A DNA stretch of 64,000 nucleotides from Phenylobacterium sp. Root1290 (GCF_001425305.1 NZ_LMEE01000002.1:444191-508190), one strand, 5' to 3'. Shown: positions 27,854 through 41,002, counted from the stretch's first letter. Numbers and translations: made by a program. Notes: a model not told the origin generated them from the sequence alone.

Positions 27854-29641
27854 CTAGAGCTTCACGCCGCCGGCCAGGATCTTCGCGTGGCCGGGCTTGG
27901 TCATCTTCACATAACCCTTGGTCGGGTCCTTGTAATAGACAACGCCCTTGAACAGGGCCGGGTCGAAGCCTTCCGCCACCAGGTCGATCTTGCGGTACTT
28001 GAACGTGCCGGTCGTCTCGATCGCCGGCAGGATCCGCACGAAGACCGGCTGGGCGTAGGACGGCAGTTCGCGGTTCACCACCTCCTCAAAGACCTTGATG
28101 TCGAAGTCGGGATCGACGACGAGGCCCGCCATGCCCGCGCGGCCGTCGGCGCCCTCGACCTCGACGCCATAGACATTGGCCTCGGCGACGCCGGGAATGG
28201 CCTGCAGATGGCCGGCCACCTCGCCGGTCGAGACGTTCTCGCCCTTCCAACGGAAGGTGTCGCCGATGCGGTCGACGAAATAGAAGTAGCCGTCGGCGTC
28301 GGTCTTCATCAGGTCGCCGGTGCGGAACCAGGCGTCGCCCTTCGTGAACACGTCGCGCAGGATCTTCTTGTCCGAGGCGGCCTTGTCGACATAGCCCGTG
28401 AACTCGCTGCGCGCGTCATGGCCGATCTTGCCGATGCACTCGCCGATCTGGCCAGCGCCGGCCTCGATGCACAGCCCGTTGACGCTGCGGACTTCTTCTT
28501 CCTTTTCGACGTCGAACTGGACGAGCCGGAAGTTGAAGCGATCCTTCAGCCACTTCGGCACGCGTCCGATCGCCCCGACCTTGCCGTCGAAGTTGAACAT
28601 CGAGACGTTGCCTTCGGTCGCCCCGTAGAACTCGAGAATCTCCGGGATCCGGAAGCGGCTCTTCATCTGCGCCCAGACGTCGGCGCGCAGGCCGTTGCCG
28701 AAGGCCAGGCGGATCTTGTGCAGGCGCTCGCCCTCGACCTCCTCATGATTGACGAGGTAGCGGCACAGCTCGCCGATGTAGACGAACATGGTGCAGTTCT
28801 CGGCGACGACGTCGTCCCAGAAGTGACTGGCGGAGAACTTCTTCTTCAGCACCACCGAACCGCCGTTCAGCAGCGCCGCGCCCAGGGCGCAGAGCCCGCC
28901 CGTGGCGTGATAGAGCGGCAGGGCGACGTAGATCCGGTCCTTCTCGTTCGCCCCGGTCGAACCGGCGAAGCCGCGCATGTAGAGCTGCGCCCGCACGTGG
29001 GTGATGCGCGCGGCCTTGGGCAGGCCGGTCGTGCCGCTGGTGTAGATGTAGAGCGCGGTGTCCTTGGCGGTCATGCCGTCCCGCACGGACCGGTCCGGCG
29101 GCAACTGGCTGCAGCTCTTGAGCGCCTGGCTGAGGTCGCGCTGGTCGCCGTGCGCCTGCCCCAGCACCCATTGCTGCATCGTCCGCTCCAGCAGACCCTT
29201 GGCCTGCTCGAAGGCGGGCGAGGTCTCGCTGTCGACGATGACGTGCGCCGCGCCGGAGATGTTCAGACAGTGCGCCAGCGGCGCGCCGGCCAGCTGGTTG
29301 TTGATCAGGGCGGTGACGGCGCCGATCTTGGTCAGGCCGTACCAGATCGGAAAATACTCAAGCCGGTTGGGCAGGAAGAGCGCCACGGTCTGACCGCGCC
29401 GCACGCCGATCCCCTTGGCCCAATGGGCGAAGCGGTTGGCGATGGCGTCCATCTCGCCATAGGTGATCGTCTTGTGCTCGAACGTCAGGGCGGGACGGTC
29501 GCGCCATTGATCGACCGCCGCCTGAATATCGTCGCAGATCAGGTTGGGCGAGGTCGGCGCGATGGTTTTCACCCTCTTCAGGGTGCGCCTGAGATTGCGA
29601 AAGAACCGCCAATCACGCTCCAGACGGGCCTTGAGTCGCAT
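27854..29641 (-). CDS. Long-chain acyl-CoA synthetase (AMP-binding, FATP-like)
   Basis: 595-residue ATP-dependent fatty acid activating enzyme. Motifs in order: ATP/AMP loop [18 protein letters not shown] (about 187-204), [18 protein letters not shown], and [38 protein letters not shown] with the hinge Asp and Arg. The tail ends [14 protein letters not shown], with the catalytic Lys region. This layout matches very-long-chain acyl-CoA synthetases of Caulobacterales and fatty-acid transport proteins. It faces away from a HAD phosphatase gene. The role is beta-oxidation or lipid scavenging. Confidence 0.94.
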   Translation of the reverse strand: MRLKARLERDWRFFRNLRRTLKRVKTIAPTSPNLICDDIQAAVDQWRDRPALTFEHKTITYGEMDAIANRFAHWAKGIGVRRGQTVALFLPNRLEYFPIWYGLTKIGAVTALINNQLAGAPLAHCLNISGAAHVIVDSETSPAFEQAKGLLERTMQQWVLGQAHGDQRDLSQALKSCSQLPPDRSVRDGMTAKDTALYIYTSGTTGLPKAARITHVRAQLYMRGFAGSTGANEKDRIYVALPLYHATGGLCALGAALLNGGSVVLKKKFSASHFWDDVVAENCTMFVYIGELCRYLVNHEEVEGERLHKIRLAFGNGLRADVWAQMKSRFRIPEILEFYGATEGNVSMFNFDGKVGAIGRVPKWLKDRFNFRLVQFDVEKEEEVRSVNGLCIEAGAGQIGECIGKIGHDARSEFTGYVDKAASDKKILRDVFTKGDAWFRTGDLMKTDADGYFYFVDRIGDTFRWKGENVSTGEVAGHLQAIPGVAEANVYGVEVEGADGRAGMAGLVVDPDFDIKVFEEVVNRELPSYAQPVFVRILPAIETTGTFKYRKIDLVAEGFDPALFKGVVYYKDPTKGYVKMTKPGHAKILAGGVKL

Positions 29642-29813
29642 TCATTCCCTCCGACGTATCGCCACCTTGGAGGCGCCCGGTCAGAGGGGTCAAGCTGAGC
29701 CGTCGCCCCTCGCGGTCACACACGCGTCAGGCGAGCCAAAGCGTGGCGCCGAGGACTCACCTGCCGCCCTCCGCTCTGGAATCCGACCCGTTTCACTGGC
29801 ACTGGAACTGGGC

Positions 29814-30548
29814 ATGGACGCCCTGCCCAAAGCGATTCTCTTCGACCTCGACGAAACCATCATCTCGTTCGGCTCTCGCCGCCTCATCCTGCAGGAGGTG
29901 ATCGAGGAGTTCGCCGACCACTTCGCCCCCGTGGCGCCGGAAGACGCCGCGGTCGCGATAGAGGCCGGCTTCCGACGGTTCTGGTCTGACGAGTCGCGAG
30001 CGGCCATCTGGCGCCAGAATCTCGGCGCGGGCCGCATCCTGGCGGTGGAGGAAGGCTTTTCCGAACTCCACGGCCGCGCTCCGGGCCTTACGCCGGCGTT
30101 CGCCCGCACTTTCGGCGAGCGGTTCCATGTCTACCGCGAGGAGCAGGCCAAGTTCTTTCCCGGCGCGCTGGAGACGGTCCAGGCCTTCCGCGACCTCGGC
30201 GTGAAACTGGCCCTCGTCACCAACGGCGCGGCTGCGCCGCAACGGGCCAAGGTCGAACGCTTCAATCTGGCCCCGCTGTTCGACCACGTGCAGATCGAGG
30301 GCGAGGCCGGCTTCGGCAAGCCCGAGGAGCAAGCCTATCTGCACGCCATGCAGGCGCTGGGCGTCGCCCCGCACGAGACCTGGATGGTCGGCGACAATCT
30401 GGAGTGGGAGGTCGTCGCGCCCCAGCGGCTCGGCATCTACGCGATCTGGCACGATCATCTGGGCGAGGGCCTGCCGCCAGACAGCGCGATCAAGCCCGAC
30501 AGGATCGTGCGCTCGATCGCCGAGTTGAACCCGACCCGCAAGGAATAG
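29814..30548 (+). CDS. HAD family hydrolase
   Basis: 244-residue haloacid dehalogenase superfamily phosphatase. Motif I DLDET (FDLDETIISFGS) with the nucleophilic Asp, motif II Thr in LALVTNGAAA, motif III Lys in GFGKPEEQAYLHAM, motif IV MVGDNLEWEV. The four-helix cap between motifs I and II makes it resemble YjjG/N-acylneuraminate-9-phosphatase-like enzymes, whose substrates are small phosphates such as nucleotides. The start is the ATG at 29814 just before the first motif; the long upstream frame has no support. Confidence 0.9.
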   Translation: MDALPKAILFDLDETIISFGSRRLILQEVIEEFADHFAPVAPEDAAVAIEAGFRRFWSDESRAAIWRQNLGAGRILAVEEGFSELHGRAPGLTPAFARTFGERFHVYREEQAKFFPGALETVQAFRDLGVKLALVTNGAAAPQRAKVERFNLAPLFDHVQIEGEAGFGKPEEQAYLHAMQALGVAPHETWMVGDNLEWEVVAPQRLGIYAIWHDHLGEGLPPDSAIKPDRIVRSIAELNPTRKE

Positions 30549-30781
30549 GGCGGGATCGCGGCGAAAGCCGGCCGAACGCGCCTCAGTTTAGACAAGCAAT
30601 CGCCCGTCGCTGATTCCGAACAGGCAGTGCAACGAAGAAAATTTCACCCTCTTCACGGCCAATTATCCCTATGAATTCAGGATTTTCAGGCACTCGGAAA
30701 GATCTTCCGCTCCGGTAAACTACGGAACGCAATCTCAGGCTCGGCCGTTGCTCATTTCGACCCATGACCGGGAGATCCGAA
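30549..30781 (+). promoter_or_regulatory. AT-richer intergenic region upstream of the membrane protein at 30782
   Basis: 233 bases, less GC-rich than the neighbours, with no plausible gene. It starts with a short CGGCGAAAGCCGG palindrome (30561-30573) resembling the repeat at 34673 and continues through a T/A-rich stretch (30630-30690) that probably carries the promoter. A minus-strand frame here (68 codons) runs into the next gene and is rejected. Confidence 0.35.
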
Positions 30782-31450
30782 ATGACCACGACCTACGATC
30801 CTATCGCTCGACAAAACTTCGAGACGCCGCGTTCGGCGGCTCGCGCCGAAGCGAACCGCGCCGATGAGGCGCCGGTCTTCGCCCCGATCTATGCCCGTCG
30901 CCCGACCAAGCGCAGCGGACCGCCGGTCCAGCTGATCGTCGGCGGCGTCGTCACCGCCGGCGTGCTCGCCACGGCCGCCTTCCTGATGATGCGGCCTGGC
31001 GATGGCCTGATGGCCGAACAGGAGGCCGCAACGCCCGCCGCCGCCCCGCCGGTCACTGAGATCGCCGCGATGCCTGAGGTGCCTCCGCCGGCGACCAGTG
31101 CGGCTGCCCTGACCACCACCACCGCCGCGGCGCCGCCGGCTCCGCCCGTGATCGAGCGTCAGGCCGCGCCGAGAGCCGCGCCGGTCCGGACCGCCAGCGC
31201 CCGCCCGGCTCCGGCCCCCGTGGCCGACAGCCCCGAGACCTGGGCGAGCGACGCCAGCGCGACGCTGCCGTCGGCGCCGGTCCCGTATTCGGCGATCGCA
31301 CAGACCCCGGCTGGCGCTCCGGCGATCGCGCCCCCGGCGCTGACCGTCACGCCGGAGGCTGAAGCGCCGGCTGTTCCCATGACGCCCGATCCGGCCGCGT
31401 CCTCGGCCCCGGCGCCGGCTCAGGAGAGCCTTGGCGAGCCGACGCCCTAA
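30782..31450 (+). CDS. Single-pass membrane protein with Ala/Pro-rich tail
   Basis: 222 residues: a polar N-terminus (about 1-45), one membrane segment (PVQLIVGGVVTAGVLATAAFLMM, about 46-68), then 150 residues of Ala/Pro/Thr-rich low complexity with no structured domain. The order resembles the first half of TonB or of a cell-envelope scaffold, but no TonB C-terminal domain is present. Start ATG 30782 follows GGGAGATCCGA. A hairpin terminator follows. Function unknown. Confidence 0.8.
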   Translation: MTTTYDPIARQNFETPRSAARAEANRADEAPVFAPIYARRPTKRSGPPVQLIVGGVVTAGVLATAAFLMMRPGDGLMAEQEAATPAAAPPVTEIAAMPEVPPPATSAAALTTTTAAAPPAPPVIERQAAPRAAPVRTASARPAPAPVADSPETWASDASATLPSAPVPYSAIAQTPAGAPAIAPPALTVTPEAEAPAVPMTPDPAASSAPAPAQESLGEPTP

Positions 31451-31471
31451 AAGCGTCGAGAGCGACGGAGG

Positions 31472-31503
31472 AAGGCGACTCCCGCACGGGAGTCGCCTTT
31501 TTC
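31472..31503 (+). terminator. Rho-independent terminator
   Basis: A 12-bp stem (AAGGCGACTCCC / GGGAGTCGCCTT) with a four-base GCAC loop followed by a T-run, 22 bases after the stop of the Ala/Pro-rich protein. Confidence 0.88.
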
Positions 31504-31584
31504 GTGCATCAAGCGTGACCACACCCTCCCTTAACCACTAAGCCGCAATGTCGCCTTCCGTAGTGCCGAGTAAGGGGCCGGGAT

Positions 31585-33618
<2,034 letters not shown>

Positions 33619-33635
33619 CGGCCAAGCGACCCCTT

Positions 33636-33669
33636 GCCACATTCCCGAACGCCGTTCGCTGTGGCTTTT
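33636..33669 (+). terminator. Two-tier hairpin terminator after hybrid kinase
   Basis: Outer stem GCCACA/TGTGGC encloses an inner CGAAC/GTTCG stem; TTTT follows. It begins 18 bases after the stop codon and ends before the start of the small membrane protein. Confidence 0.75.
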
Positions 33670-33702
33670 GCCGCCGCAGTCGCGATCCATTGAGGACTAC
33701 TT

Positions 33703-33918
33703 ATGCTGAAGCTGTTGTTTTCGAGCTGGGGCGCCGAGTGGGGCACCGCGGGTCTTGTGTTCTTTGTCAGCGCCGCCGTCGGCCGCTTCGCCGCCGAGGG
33801 CATGAACACGCTTCAGTGGTGTGGCGCGATCACCGCCGTGCTGGCCTCGATCACGGCGGCGGTCGCTGTCCGCGTCTGGAAGGCCGAGCCGGTCAAAGCC
33901 CGCGCCGAACGGGACTGA
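33703..33918 (+). CDS. Small membrane protein (71 aa)
   Basis: A short protein with two hydrophobic segments (TAGLVFFVSAAVGRFAAEG and GAITAVLASITAAVAVRVW) and a charged tail (KAEPVKARAERD). ATG at 33703 has TGAGGA 9 bases upstream. It lies behind the terminator of the kinase gene, so it has its own promoter or low read-through. Its stop codon is directly next to the convergent pentapeptide gene. No family recognised; the membrane pattern supports it. Confidence 0.65.
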   Translation: MLKLLFSSWGAEWGTAGLVFFVSAAVGRFAAEGMNTLQWCGAITAVLASITAAVAVRVWKAEPVKARAERD

Positions 33919-34656
33919 TCACTCGGCGTGGACATCCACGCCCATCGCGCTCAGCAGGCGATACTGCTGATCCAGCGTGATTTTCATTCCTTGCAGGGTG
34001 GCCAGTTCAGCCAGGTTCAGGCCGCTCACCTCCGCGCCGCGCAGGTCGGCGCCGGCCAGCTTTGCGCCGACGGTCAAGGCCTGAAACAGGTCGCATTCGC
34101 GCAGGTCCGCGCCCTCCAGATCGGCGTCGACCAGAACCGCCTCGCGCAGATTGGATCGGTTCAGGTCGCCCTTCGGCAGGCGAAACTGGGTCAGGTCAGC
34201 CAGTTCCAGGTTGCAGCCCTTGAGCGCTCCGGCCCATTGCACGACGTTGCGGCCGAACGCGCGGCTGAAGTCGGCGCGGACGAAGGCCGAGCCCCGCAGG
34301 TTGCAGGCCTCCATCTCGACGCCCCAGAGGCTTGAGCGCTCGAACCGTGCGAACGACAGGTCGCACTTGCGCAGTCGCGCTTCCTCCAGCCGGCAGAAGG
34401 CGAACGTCGCGCCCACATGCCCGTCGTCATCGGCGAAGCTGCAGCCATGGAACACCACCTCGCGCAGGTCGGCATGGGCGAAGCGGCTTCGAACCAGGCG
34501 GCACTCGGTGAAGCGCGCGCCCTGGAGCACGGCGCCCTGAACCTGGACGTCCTTGAGCGTGCAGCGCTCGAACACCGCATCGGTCAGGTCGGCGTCGGTC
34601 CAGTCGAGGTCGGACAGGTCCTGTTCGACAAGCTTCGCACCGGGCCTCAATTCCAT
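33919..34656 (-). CDS. Pentapeptide repeat protein, Qnr/McbG-like
   Basis: 245 residues made mostly of A(D/N)LXX repeats: DLSDLDWTDADLTDAVFERC, LREVVFHGCSF, LRKCDLSFARFERSSLWGVEMEACNLRGSAFVRADFSRA, and LRECDLFQALTVGAKLAGADLRGAEVSGLNL. They fold into a right-handed quadrilateral helix. Cys is frequent at the repeat edges and a central Gly/Asn-rich break (around residue 80) occurs, as in Qnr/McbG proteins that mimic DNA and protect gyrase. Activity on gyrase is only a possibility. Start is ATG 34656 with GGAGG six bases upstream; the frame is open further upstream. Confidence 0.85.
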   Translation of the reverse strand: MELRPGAKLVEQDLSDLDWTDADLTDAVFERCTLKDVQVQGAVLQGARFTECRLVRSRFAHADLREVVFHGCSFADDDGHVGATFAFCRLEEARLRKCDLSFARFERSSLWGVEMEACNLRGSAFVRADFSRAFGRNVVQWAGALKGCNLELADLTQFRLPKGDLNRSNLREAVLVDADLEGADLRECDLFQALTVGAKLAGADLRGAEVSGLNLAELATLQGMKITLDQQYRLLSAMGVDVHAE

Positions 34657-34670
34657 GACGTCCTCCGCGC

Positions 34671-34698
34671 ATCCCGGCGAAAGCCGGGACCCAAGCTG
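34671..34698. repeat. Short palindromic repeat (REP-like)
   Basis: CCCGGCGAAAGCCGGG forms a palindromic stem followed by ACCCAAGCTG; the opposite motif GGTCCCAGCTTCC with CCCGGGGG occurs 45 bases further on (34741-34760). This palindrome type is widespread between genes in Caulobacterales by my memory. A shorter relative is near 30561. It lies between the pentapeptide gene and thiC. Confidence 0.5.
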
Positions 34699-34775
34699 AA
34701 TATGCCCCATCCACGTCGAATGCGGTCGCAGGCAAGTTCCAGGTCCCAGCTTCCCCCGGGGGAGCGGCGGCGGAG

Positions 34776-36763
<1,988 letters not shown>

Positions 36764-36855
36764 AGCCTCACTCATAGGCGCGAACGCCGCCGATTGAAAG
36801 CGCCGCCGTCCAGCCGCAATCTGGCGGCTAGATTGCGCCCTCAAGGAGGATCGTC

Positions 36856-37251
36856 ATGCTACGCCTTGTCCTCGCCGCCGCCCTGACCGCCGCGCTCGCT
36901 GCGCCGGCCCTGGCCCAGGAGCCCGCCAAGCCGGCCGCCTCATCCGCCCAGTGCTTCCGGATGAGCCAGATCGACAATCATACCAAGGGCGACAACCAGA
37001 CCCTCTATCTCTCGGTGCGCCACCGCGACGTCTATCGCCTGGACATGTCCGGGTCCTGCCTGGCGGGCGCATCGTCCAACGACGCCCTGGTGATGACGCC
37101 GACCGCGGGCATCGATCTGATCTGCCGTCCGCTGGATCTCGACCTCAAGGTGAGGACCAGTCCCGGGATGCTTTCGCCCTGCATCATCAAGGACATAACC
37201 AAGCTGACGCCCGACCAGATCGCGGCGCTGCCGCCCAAGGTCAAGCCTTAG
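36856..37251 (+). CDS. DUF6491-like secreted protein
   Basis: 131 residues with a signal peptide (LVLAAALTAALAAPALAQE). Mature sequence has a pattern of DUF6491 proteins: CFRMSQIDNHTKGDNQTLYLSVRHRDVYRLDMSGSCLAG, with several Cys that may form disulfides (CFRM, GSCL, ICRP, PCII). AAGGAGGATCGTC precedes the ATG, an excellent ribosome site. The function is not known; a lipid- or metal-binding periplasmic role is possible. Confidence 0.85.
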   Translation: MLRLVLAAALTAALAAPALAQEPAKPAASSAQCFRMSQIDNHTKGDNQTLYLSVRHRDVYRLDMSGSCLAGASSNDALVMTPTAGIDLICRPLDLDLKVRTSPGMLSPCIIKDITKLTPDQIAALPPKVKP

Positions 37252-37321
37252 CGCCGCCAGAGAATCTGGGCTCGCGAGCGCCCTTGGCCGCGTGCTAGGC
37301 AGGCGGCCAAGGAGTACCCCC

Positions 37322-38326
37322 ATGCAGCTTGCCAAGTTCCCGCGCGCGCGGTTCGCGCACCTTCCCACCCCGCTGGAAGCCGCGCCGCGGCTCGCGGCCG
37401 AGCTGGGGATCAAGCAGCTCTACATCAAGCGCGACGACTGCACGGGCCTGGCCGGCGGCGGCAACAAGACCCGCAAGCTGGAATTCCTGGTCGGAGACGC
37501 TCTGGCGAAAGGCGCCGATACGCTGGTCACCCAAGGTGCGGTGCAGTCCAACCACGTGCGCCAGACGGCGGCGGCGGCGGCCAAGTTCGGCCTGGCCTGC
37601 GAGATCATCCTGGAAGAGCGCACCGGGTCGAATGCGGTCGACTACAACGGCTCTGGCAACGTGCTTCTCGACAGGTTGTTGGGCGCGTCCATCAGAAACG
37701 TGCCAGGCGGGACCGACATGAACGCCGAGCTCGAAAGGACCGCGCAGGCGGTGCGCGAGCGCGGCGGCAGGCCGTACCTTATTCCAGGCGGCGGCTCGAA
37801 CGCGATCGGCGCGCTGGGCTATGTCGACTGCGCCCTCGAGCTGGTGCGCCAGGCGGACGCCGAGAACCTGACCATAGACCGTATCGTCACGGCGACCGGC
37901 AGCGCCGGTACGCACGCCGGACTGGTCGCGGGCCTTGCCCTGCTTGGGGCCGACATTCCGGTGCTGGGGATCGGGGTGCGCGCCCCGAGAGATGTCCAGG
38001 AAGCCAACGTTCACAAACTGGCGGTCGAGACCGCCGCCCTGCTCGGCCATGGCGAGCGCATCACCCGCGAGATGACGGTCGCCAACTGCGACTACGTCGG
38101 CGCCGGCTACGGCCTGATCGACGAGGCGGTGATCGACGCCCTGAAGCTGGCCGCGCGGACCGAGGGGCTGCTGTTCGACCCGGTCTATACGGGCAAGGCG
38201 GTCAAGGGCCTGATCGACCTGGCTCGCAAGGGAACCTTCAAGGACGAGACGCTGGTGCTGCTGCACACGGGCGGCGCGCAGGGGCTGTTCGGGTATCACG
38301 GCGAACTCGAAGGATCGCTGTCGTGA
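37322..38326 (+). CDS. D-cysteine desulfhydrase / ACC deaminase-like PLP enzyme
   Basis: 334-residue fold-type II PLP enzyme. The PLP Lys lies in GGGNKTRKLEFLVGDAL, with the substrate loop GAVQSNHVRQTAAAAAKFGL and phosphate loop GSAGTHAGLVAGL; a motif YTGKAVKGLIDLARKG is typical of D-cysteine desulfhydrases (DcyD) and ACC deaminases. The Arg-Lys context and the absence of ACC-specific residues favour D-cysteine desulfhydrase, which splits D-cysteine to pyruvate, H2S and ammonia. ATG 37322 with AAGGAG upstream. It overlaps the next gene by GTGA. Confidence 0.88.
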   Translation: MQLAKFPRARFAHLPTPLEAAPRLAAELGIKQLYIKRDDCTGLAGGGNKTRKLEFLVGDALAKGADTLVTQGAVQSNHVRQTAAAAAKFGLACEIILEERTGSNAVDYNGSGNVLLDRLLGASIRNVPGGTDMNAELERTAQAVRERGGRPYLIPGGGSNAIGALGYVDCALELVRQADAENLTIDRIVTATGSAGTHAGLVAGLALLGADIPVLGIGVRAPRDVQEANVHKLAVETAALLGHGERITREMTVANCDYVGAGYGLIDEAVIDALKLAARTEGLLFDPVYTGKAVKGLIDLARKGTFKDETLVLLHTGGAQGLFGYHGELEGSLS

Positions 38327-39012
38327 GCCTGGTCCTGGGCGTGCTGGGCGGCATGGGCCCCGCCGCCACCCTCGACTTCCTGACCAAGCTGCAGGCCCTG
38401 ACCCCGGCCGAGCGCGACCAGGACCACATCCGCACCCTGGTCGACATCAACCCGCAGGTGCCCGACCGCAACGATCCGCTGAACAAGCCCGGCCCGGTGC
38501 TGGCCGAAATGGCCGGCGCCCTGCACGGGGCCGGCGCCGACGTGCTGGCCATCGCCTGCAACACCGCCCACGCCTATGCCGACGTGATCACCCGCGCGAG
38601 CGGGCTGCCGCTGATCGACATGATCGGCACGGCCTCGGCCGCCGCCCGCGACAGCGGCGCGCGGCGGGCCGGGGTGCTGGGCACGCGCCAGGCGCTGAAG
38701 CTCTATCGTGAGTACCTGGCCGCACAGGGCATGGGCATGGTCACCCTGGAGCCCGAGCGCCAGGAGGACTTCATGGCGCTGCTCTACAAGATCAAGGGCG
38801 GCGACCGCAGCGCCGAAGTGCGCAGCGGAATGGCCGCGCTGACCGCCGATCTCGCCGCCGGCGGGGCCGAGGCGATCATCGCCGGCTGCACGGAAGTCCC
38901 GCTGGTGTTCGAGGCCGGCTCAGGCCGGCTGCCCTTCATCGACGCGAGCGAGGTGCTCGCGCGGCGATGCGTGGCGGTGTGCCTGGGGCTGGAGCCGGTT
39001 CCCGCGCTCTAG
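38323..39012 (+). CDS. Aspartate/glutamate racemase family protein
   Basis: 229 residues, GTG start inside the stop of the preceding gene (GTGA), so coupled. Cofactor-independent racemase fold with two catalytic Cys: ACNTAHAYAD near residue 75 and GCTEVPLVF near residue 188. It would interconvert L- and D-aspartate (or glutamate). Together with the D-cysteine desulfhydrase the operon handles D-amino acids. Its stop is a CTAG shared with the convergent gene. Confidence 0.92.
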   Translation: MSLVLGVLGGMGPAATLDFLTKLQALTPAERDQDHIRTLVDINPQVPDRNDPLNKPGPVLAEMAGALHGAGADVLAIACNTAHAYADVITRASGLPLIDMIGTASAAARDSGARRAGVLGTRQALKLYREYLAAQGMGMVTLEPERQEDFMALLYKIKGGDRSAEVRSGMAALTADLAAGGAEAIIAGCTEVPLVFEAGSGRLPFIDASEVLARRCVAVCLGLEPVPAL

Positions 39013-39704
39013 AGCCAGCGGAAGGCCCGGGCGATGAAGCCCCGGCCATCCTGCTCCACCGGCGCCCCGTGGGCCATCAGGACCTTGGTCGCCGGCCACT
39101 CCAGGATGCGCGCCATCGAAGCGCGGGCCGCCGCGCGATCGGTGAAGGCGACACGGAACTTCCTGGGCACGGATGGTTCTGGCGCGGTCATCAGATCCAA
39201 CCGGGCGATGACCGCGCGCCAGCCGCGGAACCAGCCAGGCGGGAACTGCTGGATCAGGTCGGTGAACAGCACGGTCCCGCTGGGCCGATGGAAGAAGACG
39301 ACCTCGGTGGTGATCCTGTTGCCGTGAACGACGACCTGGTCGAGGTCGCCCGCCCATGCCAGCGGCGCGCCGTCGCCAAGTTCGGCGTCGATCACAAGGT
39401 CGTTGCGCTTCTGTCCCAGTCCGGGGGCGGCATGCAGCCTGGCCTGGGGATAGGCCTGCCGCCACTCGTCCAGGAACAGGTGGTGCAGCGAATTGGGCGC
39501 GACCAGATGTCGAACCTCGCCCAGCTCCGCCAACGCGACGCTCAGCGCTTCCGAGAGCCCGACCGGCGACCAGATCAGCAGCTCGCCGCCGGCCAACCGG
39601 ATCACCGCCATCCGGGTCGGATAGCGAAACCCCATGACCTCGGTCTGTCGCCCGTGGGCCAGCCAGATTTCCGGACCGAAGCGATGCAGCAGCGAGCCGT
39701 CCAC
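39009..39704 (-). CDS. DUF4336 protein (metallo-beta-lactamase-like fold)
   Basis: 231 residues from GTG 39704, which lies 5 bases after the stop of the metallopeptidase gene. Motifs: LLIWSPVGLS, LVAPNSLHHLFLDEWRQAYPQARLHAAPGL, TEVVFFHRPSGTVLFTDLIQQ and VLMAHGAPVEQDG. These match DUF4336, a family with a metallo-beta-lactamase-like arrangement but altered metal ligands. The frame is open far upstream but that is antisense to the metallopeptidase region. Function unknown. Confidence 0.82.
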   Translation of the reverse strand: MDGSLLHRFGPEIWLAHGRQTEVMGFRYPTRMAVIRLAGGELLIWSPVGLSEALSVALAELGEVRHLVAPNSLHHLFLDEWRQAYPQARLHAAPGLGQKRNDLVIDAELGDGAPLAWAGDLDQVVVHGNRITTEVVFFHRPSGTVLFTDLIQQFPPGWFRGWRAVIARLDLMTAPEPSVPRKFRVAFTDRAAARASMARILEWPATKVLMAHGAPVEQDGRGFIARAFRWL

Positions 39705-39709
39705 CGGCG

Positions 39710-40555
39710 TCAGAGACGCGCGGCCTTGAACGTGTCGCAGGCGGCTGGATCGCCCTTCTCGACCCCGATGCGGAACCAGCGCATGCGCTGCTCGCTGGAG
39801 CCATGGGTGAAGGCGTCGGGCATCACGCGGCCCTGGGACTGCTTCTGGATCGCGTCGTCGCCGACGGCCGCCGCCGCGCGGATGCCGTCCTCGATGTCGG
39901 CGGGGTCGAGCGCCACCTGGCCGCCGGACGCGGCCGGCGCACGGGCAACCCAGACGCCGGCGTAGCAGTCGGCCTGCAGTTCCAGCCGCACGGCCGAAGA
40001 GTCCGCACCGCGCGAGCCGCGTTCGACATTGTTGGTCGCGCCAGTCAGGTTCTGGATGTGATGGCCGACCTCGTGGGCGATCACATAGGCGCGCGCCGCC
40101 TCGCCCTTGGCGCCGAAGCGGCTTTCCAGTTCGTTCCAGAACGCCAGGTCCAGATAGATCTTGCGGTCGGCCGGGCAATAGAACGGCCCCATGGCCGACT
40201 GGCCCATGCCGCATCCGGTTCCGGTGGCCTGGTCATAGATCACGATGGAGGCCGGGCGCTGGTAGCGCTGGCCCTCGGCGGCGAAGATCTGGGTCCACAC
40301 GTCGGTGGTCGATTGTTCGATCACATCGACGAACTGGCCGCCCTGGTCCTGGGTCGTGCCGCGCACGCCCTCCTGCTGCTCGGCCTGACCGCCGCCCTGC
40401 ACGACCGACATGGTGGTGGATGGGTCGATGCCGAAAACGAAGTAGCCGATCAGCGCCAGCGCCAGACCGCCCAGGCCGATGCCGCCGACACCCGCGGCGC
40501 TCATGCCGCGACGGTCCTCAATGTTGCCGCCCCTACGGCCGCCCTGCCAACGCAT
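39710..40555 (-). CDS. Neutral zinc metallopeptidase (YpfJ-like)
   Basis: 281 residues. One N-terminal membrane segment (VGGIGLGGLALALIGYFVFG, about residues 24-43) then a zincin domain with HEVGHHIQNLTGA (active-site HExxH) and further Glu in the downstream ELQADCYAGVW, typical of the YpfJ/zinc_peptidase family. The N-terminus MRWQGGRRGGNIEDRRG also fits this family. It is probably anchored in the inner membrane with its active site in the periplasm. Start ATG 40555 with AGGGATCAGG upstream. DUF4336 is directly downstream. Confidence 0.92.
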   Translation of the reverse strand: MRWQGGRRGGNIEDRRGMSAAGVGGIGLGGLALALIGYFVFGIDPSTTMSVVQGGGQAEQQEGVRGTTQDQGGQFVDVIEQSTTDVWTQIFAAEGQRYQRPASIVIYDQATGTGCGMGQSAMGPFYCPADRKIYLDLAFWNELESRFGAKGEAARAYVIAHEVGHHIQNLTGATNNVERGSRGADSSAVRLELQADCYAGVWVARAPAASGGQVALDPADIEDGIRAAAAVGDDAIQKQSQGRVMPDAFTHGSSEQRMRWFRIGVEKGDPAACDTFKAARL

Positions 40556-40624
40556 GTCCTGATCCCTCTAGAGACGCCTCAACGCACCAGCCCGGCGAGA
40601 GGATGCGACCGATCGGCGCCGCTG

Positions 40625-41002
40625 TCAGCGCTTGTTTTGCGACGCTTCGCGAACGCGGGCGTTGGACGCGGCCAGAGCGGCGTCAGGGATCGTCGCATAG
40701 TTGCCCATGTTGAGCGCCGGCGGCTGCACCGCCGACTGCAGCGGCGCGAGCGTCGGGCGGCGTGCGGCCTCCAGGCCCTGCAGGCGTTCCTGGCTCTGCA
40801 CACGCGCGTCGAGGGTGTTGAGCTGGTTCTCCTGAGCGACGGACCGCTGCCGTTCGATCAGTTGCTGGTTCAGCAGCTGCTGGTTCTGAAACTCCAGATC
40901 ACGCGCCGCCGGATCGCGCGCGACCTGGGCCGGCGCCGGGGAAGCCGACGCGGCGAAGATTGCCAGAGCGAAGAGCAACGGTCGCATGAACATCAAACGC
41001 AT
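40625..41002 (-). CDS. Secreted coiled-coil-like protein (125 aa)
   Basis: A signal peptide (LLFALAIFAASASPAPAQ) leads to a Gln/Leu-rich helical region (EFQNQQLLNQQLIERQR...) that may form a coiled coil, then a Pro-rich and Ala-rich tail. The start is among several close Met codons; ATG 41002 (MRLMFMRPLL) and 40987 (MRPLL) are both plausible. It follows a TPR gene on the same strand, and may sit in the envelope. No family recognised. Confidence 0.68.
   Translation of the reverse strand: MRLMFMRPLLFALAIFAASASPAPAQVARDPAARDLEFQNQQLLNQQLIERQRSVAQENQLNTLDARVQSQERLQGLEAARRPTLAPLQSAVQPPALNMGNYATIPDAALAASNARVREASQNKR

Noticed and set aside
30583..30789. Minus-strand frame of 68 codons between the HAD gene and the Ala/Pro-rich gene
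   Set aside because: Overlaps the start of the plus-strand gene and its ribosome site, with no ribosome site of its own and no known motif.
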